NCBI RefSeq assembly: GCF_020711255.1
Contig: NZ_JAJFAW010000011.1
Coordinates: 95,781-159,780, forward strand
Length of the DNA: 64,000 nucleotides
DNA from: Hymenobacter plasmatis
GTDB taxonomy: Bacteria > Bacteroidota > Bacteroidia > Cytophagales > Hymenobacteraceae
Direction of reading: 5' to 3'
Position 1 is the first letter of the stretch. Every line of letters starts with the position of its first letter. The position numbers and the translations under genes were made by a program. This document shows, piece by piece, positions 16,796 to 25,473 of the stretch. Below the pieces are notes generated by a model. That model was given only the letters and a program-made list of their open reading frames with translations, had not been told where the DNA came from and searched no databases.

Positions 16796-16838
16796 TCAAC
16801 GAAGCGGTAGAGATGCTTCGACTGCGCTCAGCATGACG
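16796..16838 (+). repeat. Single copy of repeat family A (right flank of the GIY-YIG locus)
   Basis: This 43-bp unit begins TCAACGAAGCGGTAGAGATG and ends CTCAGCATGACG. It is the opposed partner of 16038-16079. Confidence 0.8.
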
Positions 16839-16874
16839 GTCTAGTTGGCTGGCCTATTGCTACTAAAACTACAG

Positions 16875-17546
16875 CTACGCCAGGTTCTCAGTGTCAGGAG
16901 CTACTAAGGGAGCACGCTCCGGAGCAACGGCTTGATTCTCCTCTTGCTGATGGAAAAAGCGGCTCTGGTTGAGCAGAATCAAGGCCACGCCTACGAAAAT
17001 GGAGGAATCAGCGATGTTGAAGATGGGCCAGAGCGACACGTACTTCCCTCCTAGCAGCGGCCAGTTTTGGGGCAAAAAGCCTTCGTAAATGTCTACGTAC
17101 AGCATGTCGACCACTTGGCCGTAGAACCAGCGCGTGGGCGAGGCAAAGGGGGCGTTGTTGTAGATGATGCCGTAGAAAACTGAGTCGATGAGGTTGCCGA
17201 CGGCGCCGCCTAAAATCAGGGCCATGCAGGCGATGTAGCCGGCCGAAGCCCGCTGGCGGCAGAGGCGGACAATGTAGTAGCTCAGGCCGAAGACAGCTAG
17301 CAAGCGAAAAGCCGTCAGAGCCAGCTTGCCGTAGGGCGCTGGCAATTCGGCCCCGAAGGCCATGCCCGGATTCAGCGTGTAATGGAGCTTAAACCAGTTG
17401 CCGAGCAAGGGAATTTCCCCCGCCATGCCGGGCTGCATGTAGGTGTGCACGGCCCACTTCGAGAGCTGGTCGATGGCAATAATGAGCAGGGCCAGCAGGA
17501 AGAACTTAGCGGCGGATTGCTGGCGATTGGTGAGGGTTGGGTGCAT
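16875..17546 (-). CDS. lspA: Lipoprotein signal peptidase (signal peptidase II)
   Basis: LspA cleaves prolipoprotein signal peptides in the inner membrane after lipidation. The 223-residue protein has four hydrophobic helices. Both catalytic Asp motifs are present: GGAVGNLIDSVFYG and FNIADSSIFVGVALIL. The conserved early segment DQLSKWAVHTYM follows helix 1. It is longer than the usual 160-170 residues because of loops and a C-terminal Gln/Pro-rich tail, as in many Bacteroidota. ATG at 17546. Its substrates would include the several lipoproteins encoded in this window. Confidence 0.95.
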   Translation of the reverse strand: MHPTLTNRQQSAAKFFLLALLIIAIDQLSKWAVHTYMQPGMAGEIPLLGNWFKLHYTLNPGMAFGAELPAPYGKLALTAFRLLAVFGLSYYIVRLCRQRASAGYIACMALILGGAVGNLIDSVFYGIIYNNAPFASPTRWFYGQVVDMLYVDIYEGFLPQNWPLLGGKYVSLWPIFNIADSSIFVGVALILLNQSRFFHQQEENQAVAPERAPLVAPDTENLA

Positions 17547-17713
17547 TCAGACGGTGCCAAAAGTGGCGAGAGCGACGGCCTGTTTTATTACCGTCTTTTT
17601 GTACCTTTTATAACTGACTGTCTGGGCTTTTGGGCCGATAAAGACGAGTTTATTTAACGTTTGTGCGACCGAGGACTCGCCGGGGTTTTGCGGCCCCGTC
17701 GAGTCGTTCAGCA

Positions 17714-20700
17714 TCAAGCAGTTGCAACCTCCAAATGCACGGGCACGGAGTAGTCATCAAATTCGAGCACGGAACCGCCGTTCACGTTGGCCGCAAACGT
17801 CAGGGCCAGGGCCTGCGTTTCGGTGCGGATGTAGTCGCCGAACGCGGCCACAGCAGCCGTAAGCTCGGGCTGCTGGTCTGCCAAAGTGACGCGGATTTTG
17901 TCCTGCACTTCCAGGCCCGAGTCTTTGCGCAGGTTCTGCAGGCGGTTCACCAGCTCGCGGGCGAGGCCTTCCTGGCGCAGCTCGTCGGTCAGGGTCACGT
18001 CGAGGGCCACGGTGAGGGGGCCGTCGGTGGCCACGAGCCAGCCGGGCAAGTCGTCGGTGCGGATTTCCACATCGTCGGGGGCTAGCGTGATGGGCTGGCC
18101 ATCTACTTCCACGGCGAGGCTTCCCTCCTTCTCCAGCTTGCTGATTTCCGCCGCCGTCATCTGCTGAATGCGGGCACCCACGGCCTTCAGGCGCGGGCCG
18201 TATTGCTGGCCGAGGCGCTTGAAATTGGGCTTCACCGACTTCACCAGCACGCCGCTTTCGTCGTCGAGGAACTCGATGTGCTTCACGTTGATTTCGGCGC
18301 AAATCAGGTCCTCCACGAGGCCGACCTGCTCCTTGGTCGAGTCGTTCAGCACCGGCACCAGGATGCGCTGCAGGGGCTGGCGCACCTTCAGCACCGACTT
18401 TTTGCGCAGCGAGTGGGCCAGCGAGCTGATGCGTTGGGCCAGCTCCATACGCTCCTCCAGCCTCGGGTCGATGCGGGCAGTGTCGGCTTCCACCAACAGC
18501 GTCAAATGCACCGATTCCGGGGCCAGGGGCGTGTTTTTGGCCACGGCCTCGGCGCGCATGCCGTCGGTCATGTTCTTGTACAGCCACTCACCGAAAAACG
18601 GCGCGATGGGCGACATGAGTTGAGCTACGACAACCAGGCATTCCTGCAGGGTTTCGTAGGCGGCGCGCTTGTCGGCGGTCAGTTCGCCTTTCCAGAAACG
18701 GCGGCGCGAGAGGCGCACGTACCAGTTCGAGAGCTGGTCGGTCACGAAATCCTGGATGGCGCGGGCGGCCTTCGTGGGGTCGTAGCTGTCCAGATGGCCG
18801 CGCACTTCCACAATCAGCGACTGCAACTTGCTCAGAATCCAGCGGTCCAGCTCGCTCAGTTCCGAGAGCGGAATGCGGTTGAATTCGCTGGTTTGAAACT
18901 CGTCCAGATTCGCGTAAAGCGCATAGAACGAGTACGTATTGAACAGCGTGCCGAAGAAACGGCGCTGCACCTCGGTCACGCCGGCGGGGTCGAACTTGAG
19001 GTTGTCCCACGGTGGCGCGTTAGCGATGAGGTACCAGCGGGTGGCATCCGGGCCGAACTGCTTTATGGTGGCAAAGGGGTCGACGGCGTTGCCGAGGCGC
19101 TTGCTCATCTTCTGGCCGTCCTTGGCCAGCACGAGGCCGTTGGCAATCACGTTTTTGAAGGCCACGGAGTCTTCCAGCATCACGGCCAGGGCGTGCAGCG
19201 TGAAGAACCAGCCGCGGGTTTGGTCCACACCTTCGGCAATGAAATCGGCGGGGAAGTTCTTCTGGAATTTCTCGGCGTTTTCGATGGGGTAGTGCCACTG
19301 CGCGTAGGGCATGGCCCCGGAGTCGAACCACACGTCGATAAGGTCGGGCTCGCGGTACATGGGCTGGCCGGTGGGGCTCACGAGGAATATATCGTCCACG
19401 TAGGGCCGGTGCAGGTCCACTTTTTCGCCGTTGGCGTAGGGATTGTGGGTCATGACTTCGGCCGCAACGGCCTTGTCAATCTCCGTTTTCAGCTGCGCTA
19501 TGCTGCCGATGCACAGCTCCTCGGTGCCGTCCTGCGTGCGCCAGATGGGCAGCGGCGTTCCCCAGTAGCGCGAGCGGCTCAGGTTCCAGTCCACTAGGTT
19601 TTCGAGCCAGTTGCCGAAGCGGCCGGTGCCGGTGCTTTCGGGCTTCCAGTTGATGGTTTTGTTGAGCTCAATGAGCCGGTCTTTCACCGCCGTGGTCTTG
19701 ATGAACCAGGAATCGAGCGGGTAGTAGAGCACGGGCTTGTCGGTGCGCCAGCAGTGCGGGTAGGTGTGCTCGTACTTCTCCACTTTGAAGGCCGTGCCGT
19801 CGCCCTTCATCTTGATGACGATGCTCTCATCCAGCGTTTTATAGTCGGCGCCGGATTCGTCGTGTCCGTCGTAGTTCTTCACCCAGCGGCCCGCAAACTC
19901 GCCCATTTGGGGCACGTAGCGGCCCGTCCGGTCCACGATGGGGCCGAGCGTGCCTTCGGCATCCGGCACCATCAGCGCCGGGATGTCGGCCAGCTGCGCG
20001 GCCCGGAAGTCATCGGCGCCAAACGTAGGCGAGATGTGCACGATGCCCGTGCCATCCTCCGTGGTCACGAAGTCGCCGTTGATGACGCGGAAAGCCCGCT
20101 CCTCGCCTTCAAACGGCGTGAAATCGAACAGGCGCTCGTACTTGATGTCGATAAGGTCCGCACCGGTAAACTCGCCTAGTACACGCCAGGGCAGCACCTT
20201 GTGGTCGCTTTCGGCATAGCCTTCCAGCGGCGCGGCGGCGCCTTTTTCGTTGAAATAACGGCTCACCAACGCCTTGGCCAGCACCACGTGGATGGGCTCG
20301 TAGGTGTAGGGGTTGAAGGTGCGAATCAGCTGGTACGGGATGTTCTTGCCCACGGCCAGACCAGTGTTGGCGGGCAGGGTCCAGGGCGTAGTCGTCCAGG
20401 CTAGGATGAACACCTTGGCGTCGTTGCCAGCCAGAGCAAACAGCTTCTCCGCAACCGGGCCCGGCTTCACCTTGAACTGCGCCACCACGGTCGTGTCTTT
20501 CACGTCGCGGTAGGTACCGGGCTGGTTCAGCTCGTGCGAGCTGAGGCCGGTACCGGCGGCCGGCGAATACGGCTGAATGGTATAGCCCTTGTACAGCAAG
20601 CCCTTGTCGTAAAGCTTCTTGAGCAGCGCCCAGCAGCTTTCGATGTACTCCGGCTCGAAGGTCACATAAGGGTCGTCGAGGTCGACCCAGTAGCCCATTT

Positions 20701-21112
20701 TCTCGGTCAGGTCGTCCCACTGCGCCTTGAAGCGCATGACGGTTTCCTTGCAGCGCTGGTTGTACTCCTCCACGCTGATTTTCTTGCCGATATCCTCCTT
20801 CGTGATGCCGAGCTCCTTCTCCACCTGCAGCTCAATGGGCAGGCCATGGGTGTCCCAGCCGCCTTTGCGGGGCACTTGCTTGCCCTGCAGCGTCTGGTAG
20901 CGGCAGAAGATATCCTTCACCGTGCGGGCCATGACGTGGTGGATGCCGGGCGCGCCGTTGGCCGAGGGCGGGCCTTCGTAAAACACGAACGTGGGCTGGC
21001 CTTCGCGGCTGCTCACGCTCTTTTCAAAGATGCCGTGCTCCTTCCACCAGGCGAGGATGTCCTCGCCCACCTGGCCATAATTGAGCGGCTGCTTGTATTC
21101 GGGGTATTTCAT
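17714..21112 (-). CDS. ileS: Isoleucine--tRNA ligase
   Basis: A 1132-residue class I aminoacyl-tRNA synthetase charging tRNA-Ile. The HIGH motif is in GPPSANGAPGIHHVMART near residue 48 and KMSKS appears as GQKMSKRLGNAVDPF. The editing (CP1) domain includes the segment WTTTPWTLPANTGLAVG, and DQTRGWFFTLHA is conserved. Its length is above the roughly 930 residues of the E. coli type and suits the longer eukaryote-like IleRS2 group, whose members are often mupirocin-tolerant; that subgrouping is inferred. The ATG at 21112 (MKYPEYKQPLNY) is preferred to the upstream in-frame start at 21136. Confidence 0.97.
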   Translation of the reverse strand: MKYPEYKQPLNYGQVGEDILAWWKEHGIFEKSVSSREGQPTFVFYEGPPSANGAPGIHHVMARTVKDIFCRYQTLQGKQVPRKGGWDTHGLPIELQVEKELGITKEDIGKKISVEEYNQRCKETVMRFKAQWDDLTEKMGYWVDLDDPYVTFEPEYIESCWALLKKLYDKGLLYKGYTIQPYSPAAGTGLSSHELNQPGTYRDVKDTTVVAQFKVKPGPVAEKLFALAGNDAKVFILAWTTTPWTLPANTGLAVGKNIPYQLIRTFNPYTYEPIHVVLAKALVSRYFNEKGAAAPLEGYAESDHKVLPWRVLGEFTGADLIDIKYERLFDFTPFEGEERAFRVINGDFVTTEDGTGIVHISPTFGADDFRAAQLADIPALMVPDAEGTLGPIVDRTGRYVPQMGEFAGRWVKNYDGHDESGADYKTLDESIVIKMKGDGTAFKVEKYEHTYPHCWRTDKPVLYYPLDSWFIKTTAVKDRLIELNKTINWKPESTGTGRFGNWLENLVDWNLSRSRYWGTPLPIWRTQDGTEELCIGSIAQLKTEIDKAVAAEVMTHNPYANGEKVDLHRPYVDDIFLVSPTGQPMYREPDLIDVWFDSGAMPYAQWHYPIENAEKFQKNFPADFIAEGVDQTRGWFFTLHALAVMLEDSVAFKNVIANGLVLAKDGQKMSKRLGNAVDPFATIKQFGPDATRWYLIANAPPWDNLKFDPAGVTEVQRRFFGTLFNTYSFYALYANLDEFQTSEFNRIPLSELSELDRWILSKLQSLIVEVRGHLDSYDPTKAARAIQDFVTDQLSNWYVRLSRRRFWKGELTADKRAAYETLQECLVVVAQLMSPIAPFFGEWLYKNMTDGMRAEAVAKNTPLAPESVHLTLLVEADTARIDPRLEERMELAQRISSLAHSLRKKSVLKVRQPLQRILVPVLNDSTKEQVGLVEDLICAEINVKHIEFLDDESGVLVKSVKPNFKRLGQQYGPRLKAVGARIQQMTAAEISKLEKEGSLAVEVDGQPITLAPDDVEIRTDDLPGWLVATDGPLTVALDVTLTDELRQEGLARELVNRLQNLRKDSGLEVQDKIRVTLADQQPELTAAVAAFGDYIRTETQALALTFAANVNGGSVLEFDDYSVPVHLEVATA

Positions 21113-21143
21113 GTAGTGAGTGTGTCTATCAATCATTCAGCTC

Positions 21144-21238
21144 GTCATGCTGAGCGCAGCCGAAGCATCTCTGCCTCGGAAGTAATCAATGCTAGCTCAA
21201 CGAAGCGGTAAAGATGCTTCGGCTGCGCTCAGCATGAC
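21144..21238. repeat. 27-bp inverted repeat (family A) between ileS and the MMPL gene
   Basis: The arms at 21144-21170 (GTCATGCTGAGCGCAGCCGA and on) and 21212-21238 are perfect complements with a 41-nt spacer. It lies after the MMPL stop side and before the ileS start. Confidence 0.85.
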
Positions 21239-21270
21239 GTTCTTCTAATTCAACGCCTAGGAGTGACCGG

Positions 21271-23706
21271 CTATTCGCCCAGTTCGCCCCGGCGCTGCAC
21301 CGTCATTTTATCAAGGTTTAGCTCCAAATCGTCGTCTTCTTCGTGGTACGACTCGTCATAGTGCCGCACCAGCGCATTGTCGTCAATGAAGTTGCCTTTG
21401 CCGTGCTCAAAGGTGACCAATAGGCAAGGCAACAAAATCAGGTTGGAAAAATTCGTAATCAGCAGCGAAGCCGACATCAGTAGGCCCAGGGCCTTGGTGC
21501 CGCCAAACTCGCTGAAGGCAAAAATGCTGAAGCCCACAAACAGCACAATGCTGGTGTAAATCATGCTGGTTCCAGCCTCGCTTAGCGTTACCGATACGGC
21601 TTCGCGCACGCGCTGGCCATTCAGAGCCATTTCCTGCCGGAATTTGGCCAGCAGGTGAATGGAGTTGTCGCCGTCGATGCCCAGGGCGATAACGAAAATC
21701 AGGGCCGTGCCGGGCTTGAGCGGAATGTTGAAATAGCCCATGATGCCGGCGGTGAGTATCAGCGTTACGGCGTTGGGCACTAGGGCAAACAGCACCGTGC
21801 GGGCCGAGCGGAACAGAATCAGCACCACCAGCCCAACCAGCCCAAACGCCAGCAACAGGCTTTCCTGCAGGGTGTTGATGATGTACTCATTGCCCTTTGT
21901 GAACAGGATAGTGGTGCCGGTGGGACGCACATCCATACCCGTGCCGTTGAAAATGCGATGCATCTCGGGCAGGATTTTGTTATTCATCAGGGTGTCGAGA
22001 TTGCGCGAGCCGATGTCGGCAATCTTAAGGCTGATGCGGGCCTTCTGGCCTGTGCTGTCCACAAACGAGCGAATCAGCTTGCTGTCCATGCCCGCGCCGG
22101 TTCCTTTGGAATTGGCCAGGCTGCTGAGAATGAAGTTTTTATCGGAGTTATCCGGCAGGCGGTAGAATTGGGGGTCGCCGTTATAGTAGGCCTGGGTGGC
22201 CGCCTTCAGGAAGGTAACGATGCTGATGGGCGAGGTTACTTCGGGCTGGGTACGCAGGAAGTTTTCGAACTGGTTGATTTTTTCCAGGTTCTTGAGCTTG
22301 AGCAGGCCGCGCTTTTTGTGGGTATCCACCACAAATTCGAGCGGCATCACGCCGTTGAAGTGGCGCTCAAAAAAGGTCAGGTCGGAGTTGACGGAGCTGC
22401 CTTTGGGCAGGTCGTCGACCATAAACGACACGGCCTCGATGCGCCGAATGCCAATGGCGGCCCCCAGCACGAGCACCAGCGCCAGCACGTACACCGTGGG
22501 GCGGCGGTCCATCACCAGGTAGTCGAAAAACTCCAGCAGCTTGGTGAGGGGCTTGGCGTCGAGGTGCTCGAGCTGCTTGGGCGTGGGGGGCGGCAGGTAG
22601 GTAAACACGGCCGGAATCAGCAGGAAGCTGATGATGAAGGCCACGAAAATATTGACCGTGGCCACCAGCCCAAACTGGAACAGAATGGCGATGTCGGTGA
22701 AGCAAAACACGAAAAAGCCCACGGCGGTGGTCGTGTTGTTCATCAGGGTCACGAGGCCGATTTTGCGGATTACCCGCGTCATGGCTAGCATCTGGTTGCC
22801 CGATTTGCGGTAGTCGTAATGGTAGCGCGAAAGCAGGTAGGTGCAGTTCGGAATACCAATGACAATGATGAGACTGGGAATCAGGCCGGTGAGCAGGTTG
22901 ATTTTGTAGCCCAACAGCACAATGGAGCCAATGGCCCACACCGCCGTAACGCCTACCACCAGCAGCGGAAACACCACCGCGGCCCAAGTCCGGAAAAAGG
23001 CCAGCAGCGTGATACCGGTCACAATCATCGCTAGAATGGTAAAGAAGGTCATTTCCGACCCCACCTTGCTGGTCATGGTGTAGCGCACGTAGGGCAGGCC
23101 GGCGTAGTGCAGGCGGATGTTGGTCTTCTTCTCGAAGGCCTTGGCGTAGCCCAGAATGTTCTTCATCACGGCCTGGCGGCGCGACGAGTTGAGGTACTTC
23201 GGGTCCATGGTCAGGGCCAGCAGCGTGGCCCCCGTCGTTGGGCTGATGAGCTGCCCCTTGTAGAATTCGACCTTGTTGACCTCGCGCATCAGGCTGTCGA
23301 GCTCGGCCTGGGTGCGCGGAAACGTCTTGAATATTGGCTCGGTCTTGAACTGGTTCGTGACCGTGTCTTTGCGGATGGCCAGCAGCTTGGTCACACTCAG
23401 CACGCCGCTCACGCCGGGCACTTTGGCCAGCGTGTCGGTGAGGGTGCGCAGCTCGTTGAAGTTGCCCAGCTTGTATACGGCGCTGTCTTGCAAGCCCAGC
23501 ACCAGCACGTTAGCATCTTCGCCGAAGGTCTTTTTGAACTGCTGGAAGTACAGCATGTCCGGGTCCTGCGGACTGACTACCTGGGCAAAGTCGTAGGTCA
23601 TCTCCACGTCCTTGGCTTTCCAGGCCATAAACACGGTGATGACGGCCAGCACCGCAATGAGCGTGCGCCGGAACCGGATGATGAACAAGGCGAGGGAGGC
23701 CCACAT
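21271..23706 (-). CDS. RND/MMPL-family transporter
   Basis: An 811-residue polytopic protein of the RND superfamily in its MMPL/HpnN-like branch. There are two repeats, each with one helix (RRTLIAVLAVITVFMAW at the start), a large periplasmic loop and five helices. The sterol-sensing-like helix bundle ITLLAFFRTWAAVVFPLLVV and the acidic helix FVIALGIDGDNSIHLLAKFR are visible. Substrates are likely hydrophobic (lipids or hopanoids), which is inferred. No membrane-fusion or outer-membrane partner is nearby. The ATG at 23706 (MWASLALFI) is preferred to the TTG at 23718. The acidic C-terminal tail (EEDDDLELNLDK) is cytosolic. Confidence 0.9.
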   Translation of the reverse strand: MWASLALFIIRFRRTLIAVLAVITVFMAWKAKDVEMTYDFAQVVSPQDPDMLYFQQFKKTFGEDANVLVLGLQDSAVYKLGNFNELRTLTDTLAKVPGVSGVLSVTKLLAIRKDTVTNQFKTEPIFKTFPRTQAELDSLMREVNKVEFYKGQLISPTTGATLLALTMDPKYLNSSRRQAVMKNILGYAKAFEKKTNIRLHYAGLPYVRYTMTSKVGSEMTFFTILAMIVTGITLLAFFRTWAAVVFPLLVVGVTAVWAIGSIVLLGYKINLLTGLIPSLIIVIGIPNCTYLLSRYHYDYRKSGNQMLAMTRVIRKIGLVTLMNNTTTAVGFFVFCFTDIAILFQFGLVATVNIFVAFIISFLLIPAVFTYLPPPTPKQLEHLDAKPLTKLLEFFDYLVMDRRPTVYVLALVLVLGAAIGIRRIEAVSFMVDDLPKGSSVNSDLTFFERHFNGVMPLEFVVDTHKKRGLLKLKNLEKINQFENFLRTQPEVTSPISIVTFLKAATQAYYNGDPQFYRLPDNSDKNFILSSLANSKGTGAGMDSKLIRSFVDSTGQKARISLKIADIGSRNLDTLMNNKILPEMHRIFNGTGMDVRPTGTTILFTKGNEYIINTLQESLLLAFGLVGLVVLILFRSARTVLFALVPNAVTLILTAGIMGYFNIPLKPGTALIFVIALGIDGDNSIHLLAKFRQEMALNGQRVREAVSVTLSEAGTSMIYTSIVLFVGFSIFAFSEFGGTKALGLLMSASLLITNFSNLILLPCLLVTFEHGKGNFIDDNALVRHYDESYHEEDDDLELNLDKMTVQRRGELGE

Positions 23707-23751
23707 AAAATCCTGCAAAAAGGCAAAGTTACATAAGCGCGGGCGCGGGGA

Positions 23752-23805
23752 ACCTCACCCCTGCCGGGCACGGGCACGGCCCCTCTCCTGCGGAGAGGGG
23801 AGCCG
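23752..23805. repeat. Family C repeat (CCTCTCC...GGAGAGG)
   Basis: AACCTCACCCCTGCCGGGC followed by CCCCTCTCC-TGC-GGAGAGGGG (a 9-bp hairpin stem) and AGCCG. Related copies stand at 56321-56378 and, inverted, 56460-56498. Confidence 0.65.
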
Positions 23806-23811
23806 GACGGA

Positions 23812-23898
23812 CGTAGGGGCGGGGCTTGCCCCCGCCCGCCGTTCGCGCCGTTTCCACGATTCCGTTCAACGACGGGCGGGGCGAGCCCCGCCCCTACG
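23812..23898. repeat. GC-rich inverted repeat
   Basis: The arms at 23812-23838 (CGTAGGGGCGGGGCTTGCCC and on) and 23873-23898 are near-perfect complements, enclosing about 34 nt. It stands between the MMPL start and a terminator, in a 316-bp stretch (23719-24034) without an intact gene. Confidence 0.75.
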
Positions 23899-23901
23899 CG
23901 C

Positions 23902-23938
23902 AAAAAGCCCCGATTCCTCTCTAGAATTGGGGCTTTTT
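23902..23938. terminator. Bidirectional terminator-like hairpin
   Basis: AAAAAGCCCC (23902-23911) pairs with GGGGCTTTTT (23929-23938), extended inward by ATT/AAT. It sits downstream of the glyS 3'-end copy and the lipoprotein gene, and probably was the original glyS terminator. Confidence 0.8.
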
Positions 23939-23969
23939 GTTTAACGAACTTTCTCGCAATGACCGTTAC

Positions 23970-24026
23970 TTACAGCTTCTCAAACACGCGGCGGAAGCTC
24001 ACAGCCTCACTGATGTACTGGCGTAG
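23970..24026 (-). pseudogene. Displaced copy of the glyS 3' end
   Basis: These 57 nt encode LRQYISEAVSFRRVFEKL and a stop, matching the C-terminus of the intact glyS (LRSYIGEAVSFRRVFEKL, 25474-25530). By hand 49 of 57 bases match, with a 32-nt identical run; most differences are at third positions. The fragment has no upstream gene body. It lies 8 nt past the stop of the lipoprotein gene, so that gene is bracketed by two glyS 3' ends in the same orientation. Confidence 0.85.
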
Positions 24027-24034
24027 CGTCGAAC

Positions 24035-25432
24035 TTACTGACAACCACGCACTACAGTAACTGGTAAAGTCTTAGCCTGTACAGCTCGGGGAACTACCGT
24101 TATTGTAGGAGCAGCCACATCTTGAATACCTGTAAAAGGCTGTTCATTCAGCGCTGCCAAACCTGCGAATGTTTCCCGGCCGGTTATCACAGCTTGGAGC
24201 GAAGTTGTTGGGCAAAAGTTATTACCTCTGCGATTTGTTTTGTGAAATTGAAACTGACCATACAATATATCAGCATCCATCGCCTGTCGCCCGAGACTGT
24301 AGCAACTCCCTTCTGTTGTGCAAACCACTTGCATGGGGCTCTTTGACAAAAAGGGAATCAGCACCGTGCTGTTGCTACCTAAGCGTTGTCCTACACCATC
24401 TGCCTCACCATCTACAGCAACGTGGTAAAAATATTGCTGATTTTGATTGCGCATTAGTAAAGCACCTTCTCCAGTAGGTAGCAAATCAAAATCTGTCATT
24501 GCCGAACTGGTGAAATAATACGTGGCTTTCATCCGGCGGCCTGAAGAGCTCAATTGTAGCAGACAATTACTTCCCGGGTCTTGTAAGGCTACTAGTACTG
24601 TGCCATCGGCCAGTGCTCGCAGTTGCCCTCCCTCCGGTTTCGTTTCTACTTGCGAATTGACATAGCTCACCGCTTGTTCTGCTACTCCTACCGCGGAAAA
24701 ACGAGTAAAAAACGCCCCGCGCAAAGCCCGGGCTACCATTACCAACTTACCTGTAGGCAACTCTACCAGTTGAGGTCCTTCTACTTGAGTGGAAGAAAAA
24801 GCAGTTTTACGCTCCCACCGTAAATTCCCAACAGGGTCAAGCCCAAACAATATCAGTGCTTCCCGCTCGGCAGTATACACTACACTTCCCCCGTCGGCCA
24901 GAGGCAATACGCCATAGCTCACCGCATTTATTTGGCTGGTAGGCGTGGTGCTGTATTCGTTGCTCCATTGCACCACACCTTGGTCATTTAGCCGGGCCAC
25001 GACAAAGGAAGTGCTACCCGTAGTGAGCGTACCTGGACTACGCACCACCACAAGACCACCTCCACTTGGGCAAGGAGCAAAAGCCCCAGAACCGGTCACT
25101 GATGGCATACTGTATGTTTTGGCCCATACCGGACGGCCCGCTGTATCAATTCGCACTACAGTAGTCGCAGCGAAATAGCCCGTGCTGAACGACACGTCGG
25201 CTGCACTCACAAACTGAGCCCAAAAGGGTTCGCTATTGCTGCGTCCAGGATACAGATTCACTAGTTCGTTAAGGACCTTGGGGACAGTAATCATACTACT
25301 GTGGCCCAACGGCTGCGGCAAAGCCGGCCCCGTCGGGACCGTCACGACTGGTGATGGCAAATCAGGTTCATGGGTCGACTTACACCCGGTCATAACCGCA
25401 ATGGCAAGCACAATAAAAATTTCTGTTTTCAT
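24035..25432 (-). CDS. Hypothetical lipoprotein (beta-propeller-like repeats)
   Basis: A 465-residue lipoprotein. Signal peptide KTEIFIVLAIAVMTGC gives lipidated Cys16, followed by a Pro/Thr-rich spacer. The body contains repeated blocks of the form variable-DTAGRPVWAKTY, LNDQGVVQWSNEYS and LDPVGNLRWERKTA, the spacing expected of a beta-propeller or delta-60-like repeat. The C-terminus ends VVRGCQ. I do not recognise a specific family. The ATG at 25432 is preferred to 25462 because it yields a clean signal peptide. The DNA is AT-richer than glyS by eye. It is bracketed by glyS 3' ends, suggesting it was inserted or acquired at glyS. Confidence 0.75.
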   Translation of the reverse strand: MKTEIFIVLAIAVMTGCKSTHEPDLPSPVVTVPTGPALPQPLGHSSMITVPKVLNELVNLYPGRSNSEPFWAQFVSAADVSFSTGYFAATTVVRIDTAGRPVWAKTYSMPSVTGSGAFAPCPSGGGLVVVRSPGTLTTGSTSFVVARLNDQGVVQWSNEYSTTPTSQINAVSYGVLPLADGGSVVYTAEREALILFGLDPVGNLRWERKTAFSSTQVEGPQLVELPTGKLVMVARALRGAFFTRFSAVGVAEQAVSYVNSQVETKPEGGQLRALADGTVLVALQDPGSNCLLQLSSSGRRMKATYYFTSSAMTDFDLLPTGEGALLMRNQNQQYFYHVAVDGEADGVGQRLGSNSTVLIPFLSKSPMQVVCTTEGSCYSLGRQAMDADILYGQFQFHKTNRRGNNFCPTTSLQAVITGRETFAGLAALNEQPFTGIQDVAAPTITVVPRAVQAKTLPVTVVRGCQ

Positions 25433-25473
25433 CCTGCGCTTGCCATTGTGGTGTGATTTCATTCCTGATTTAC

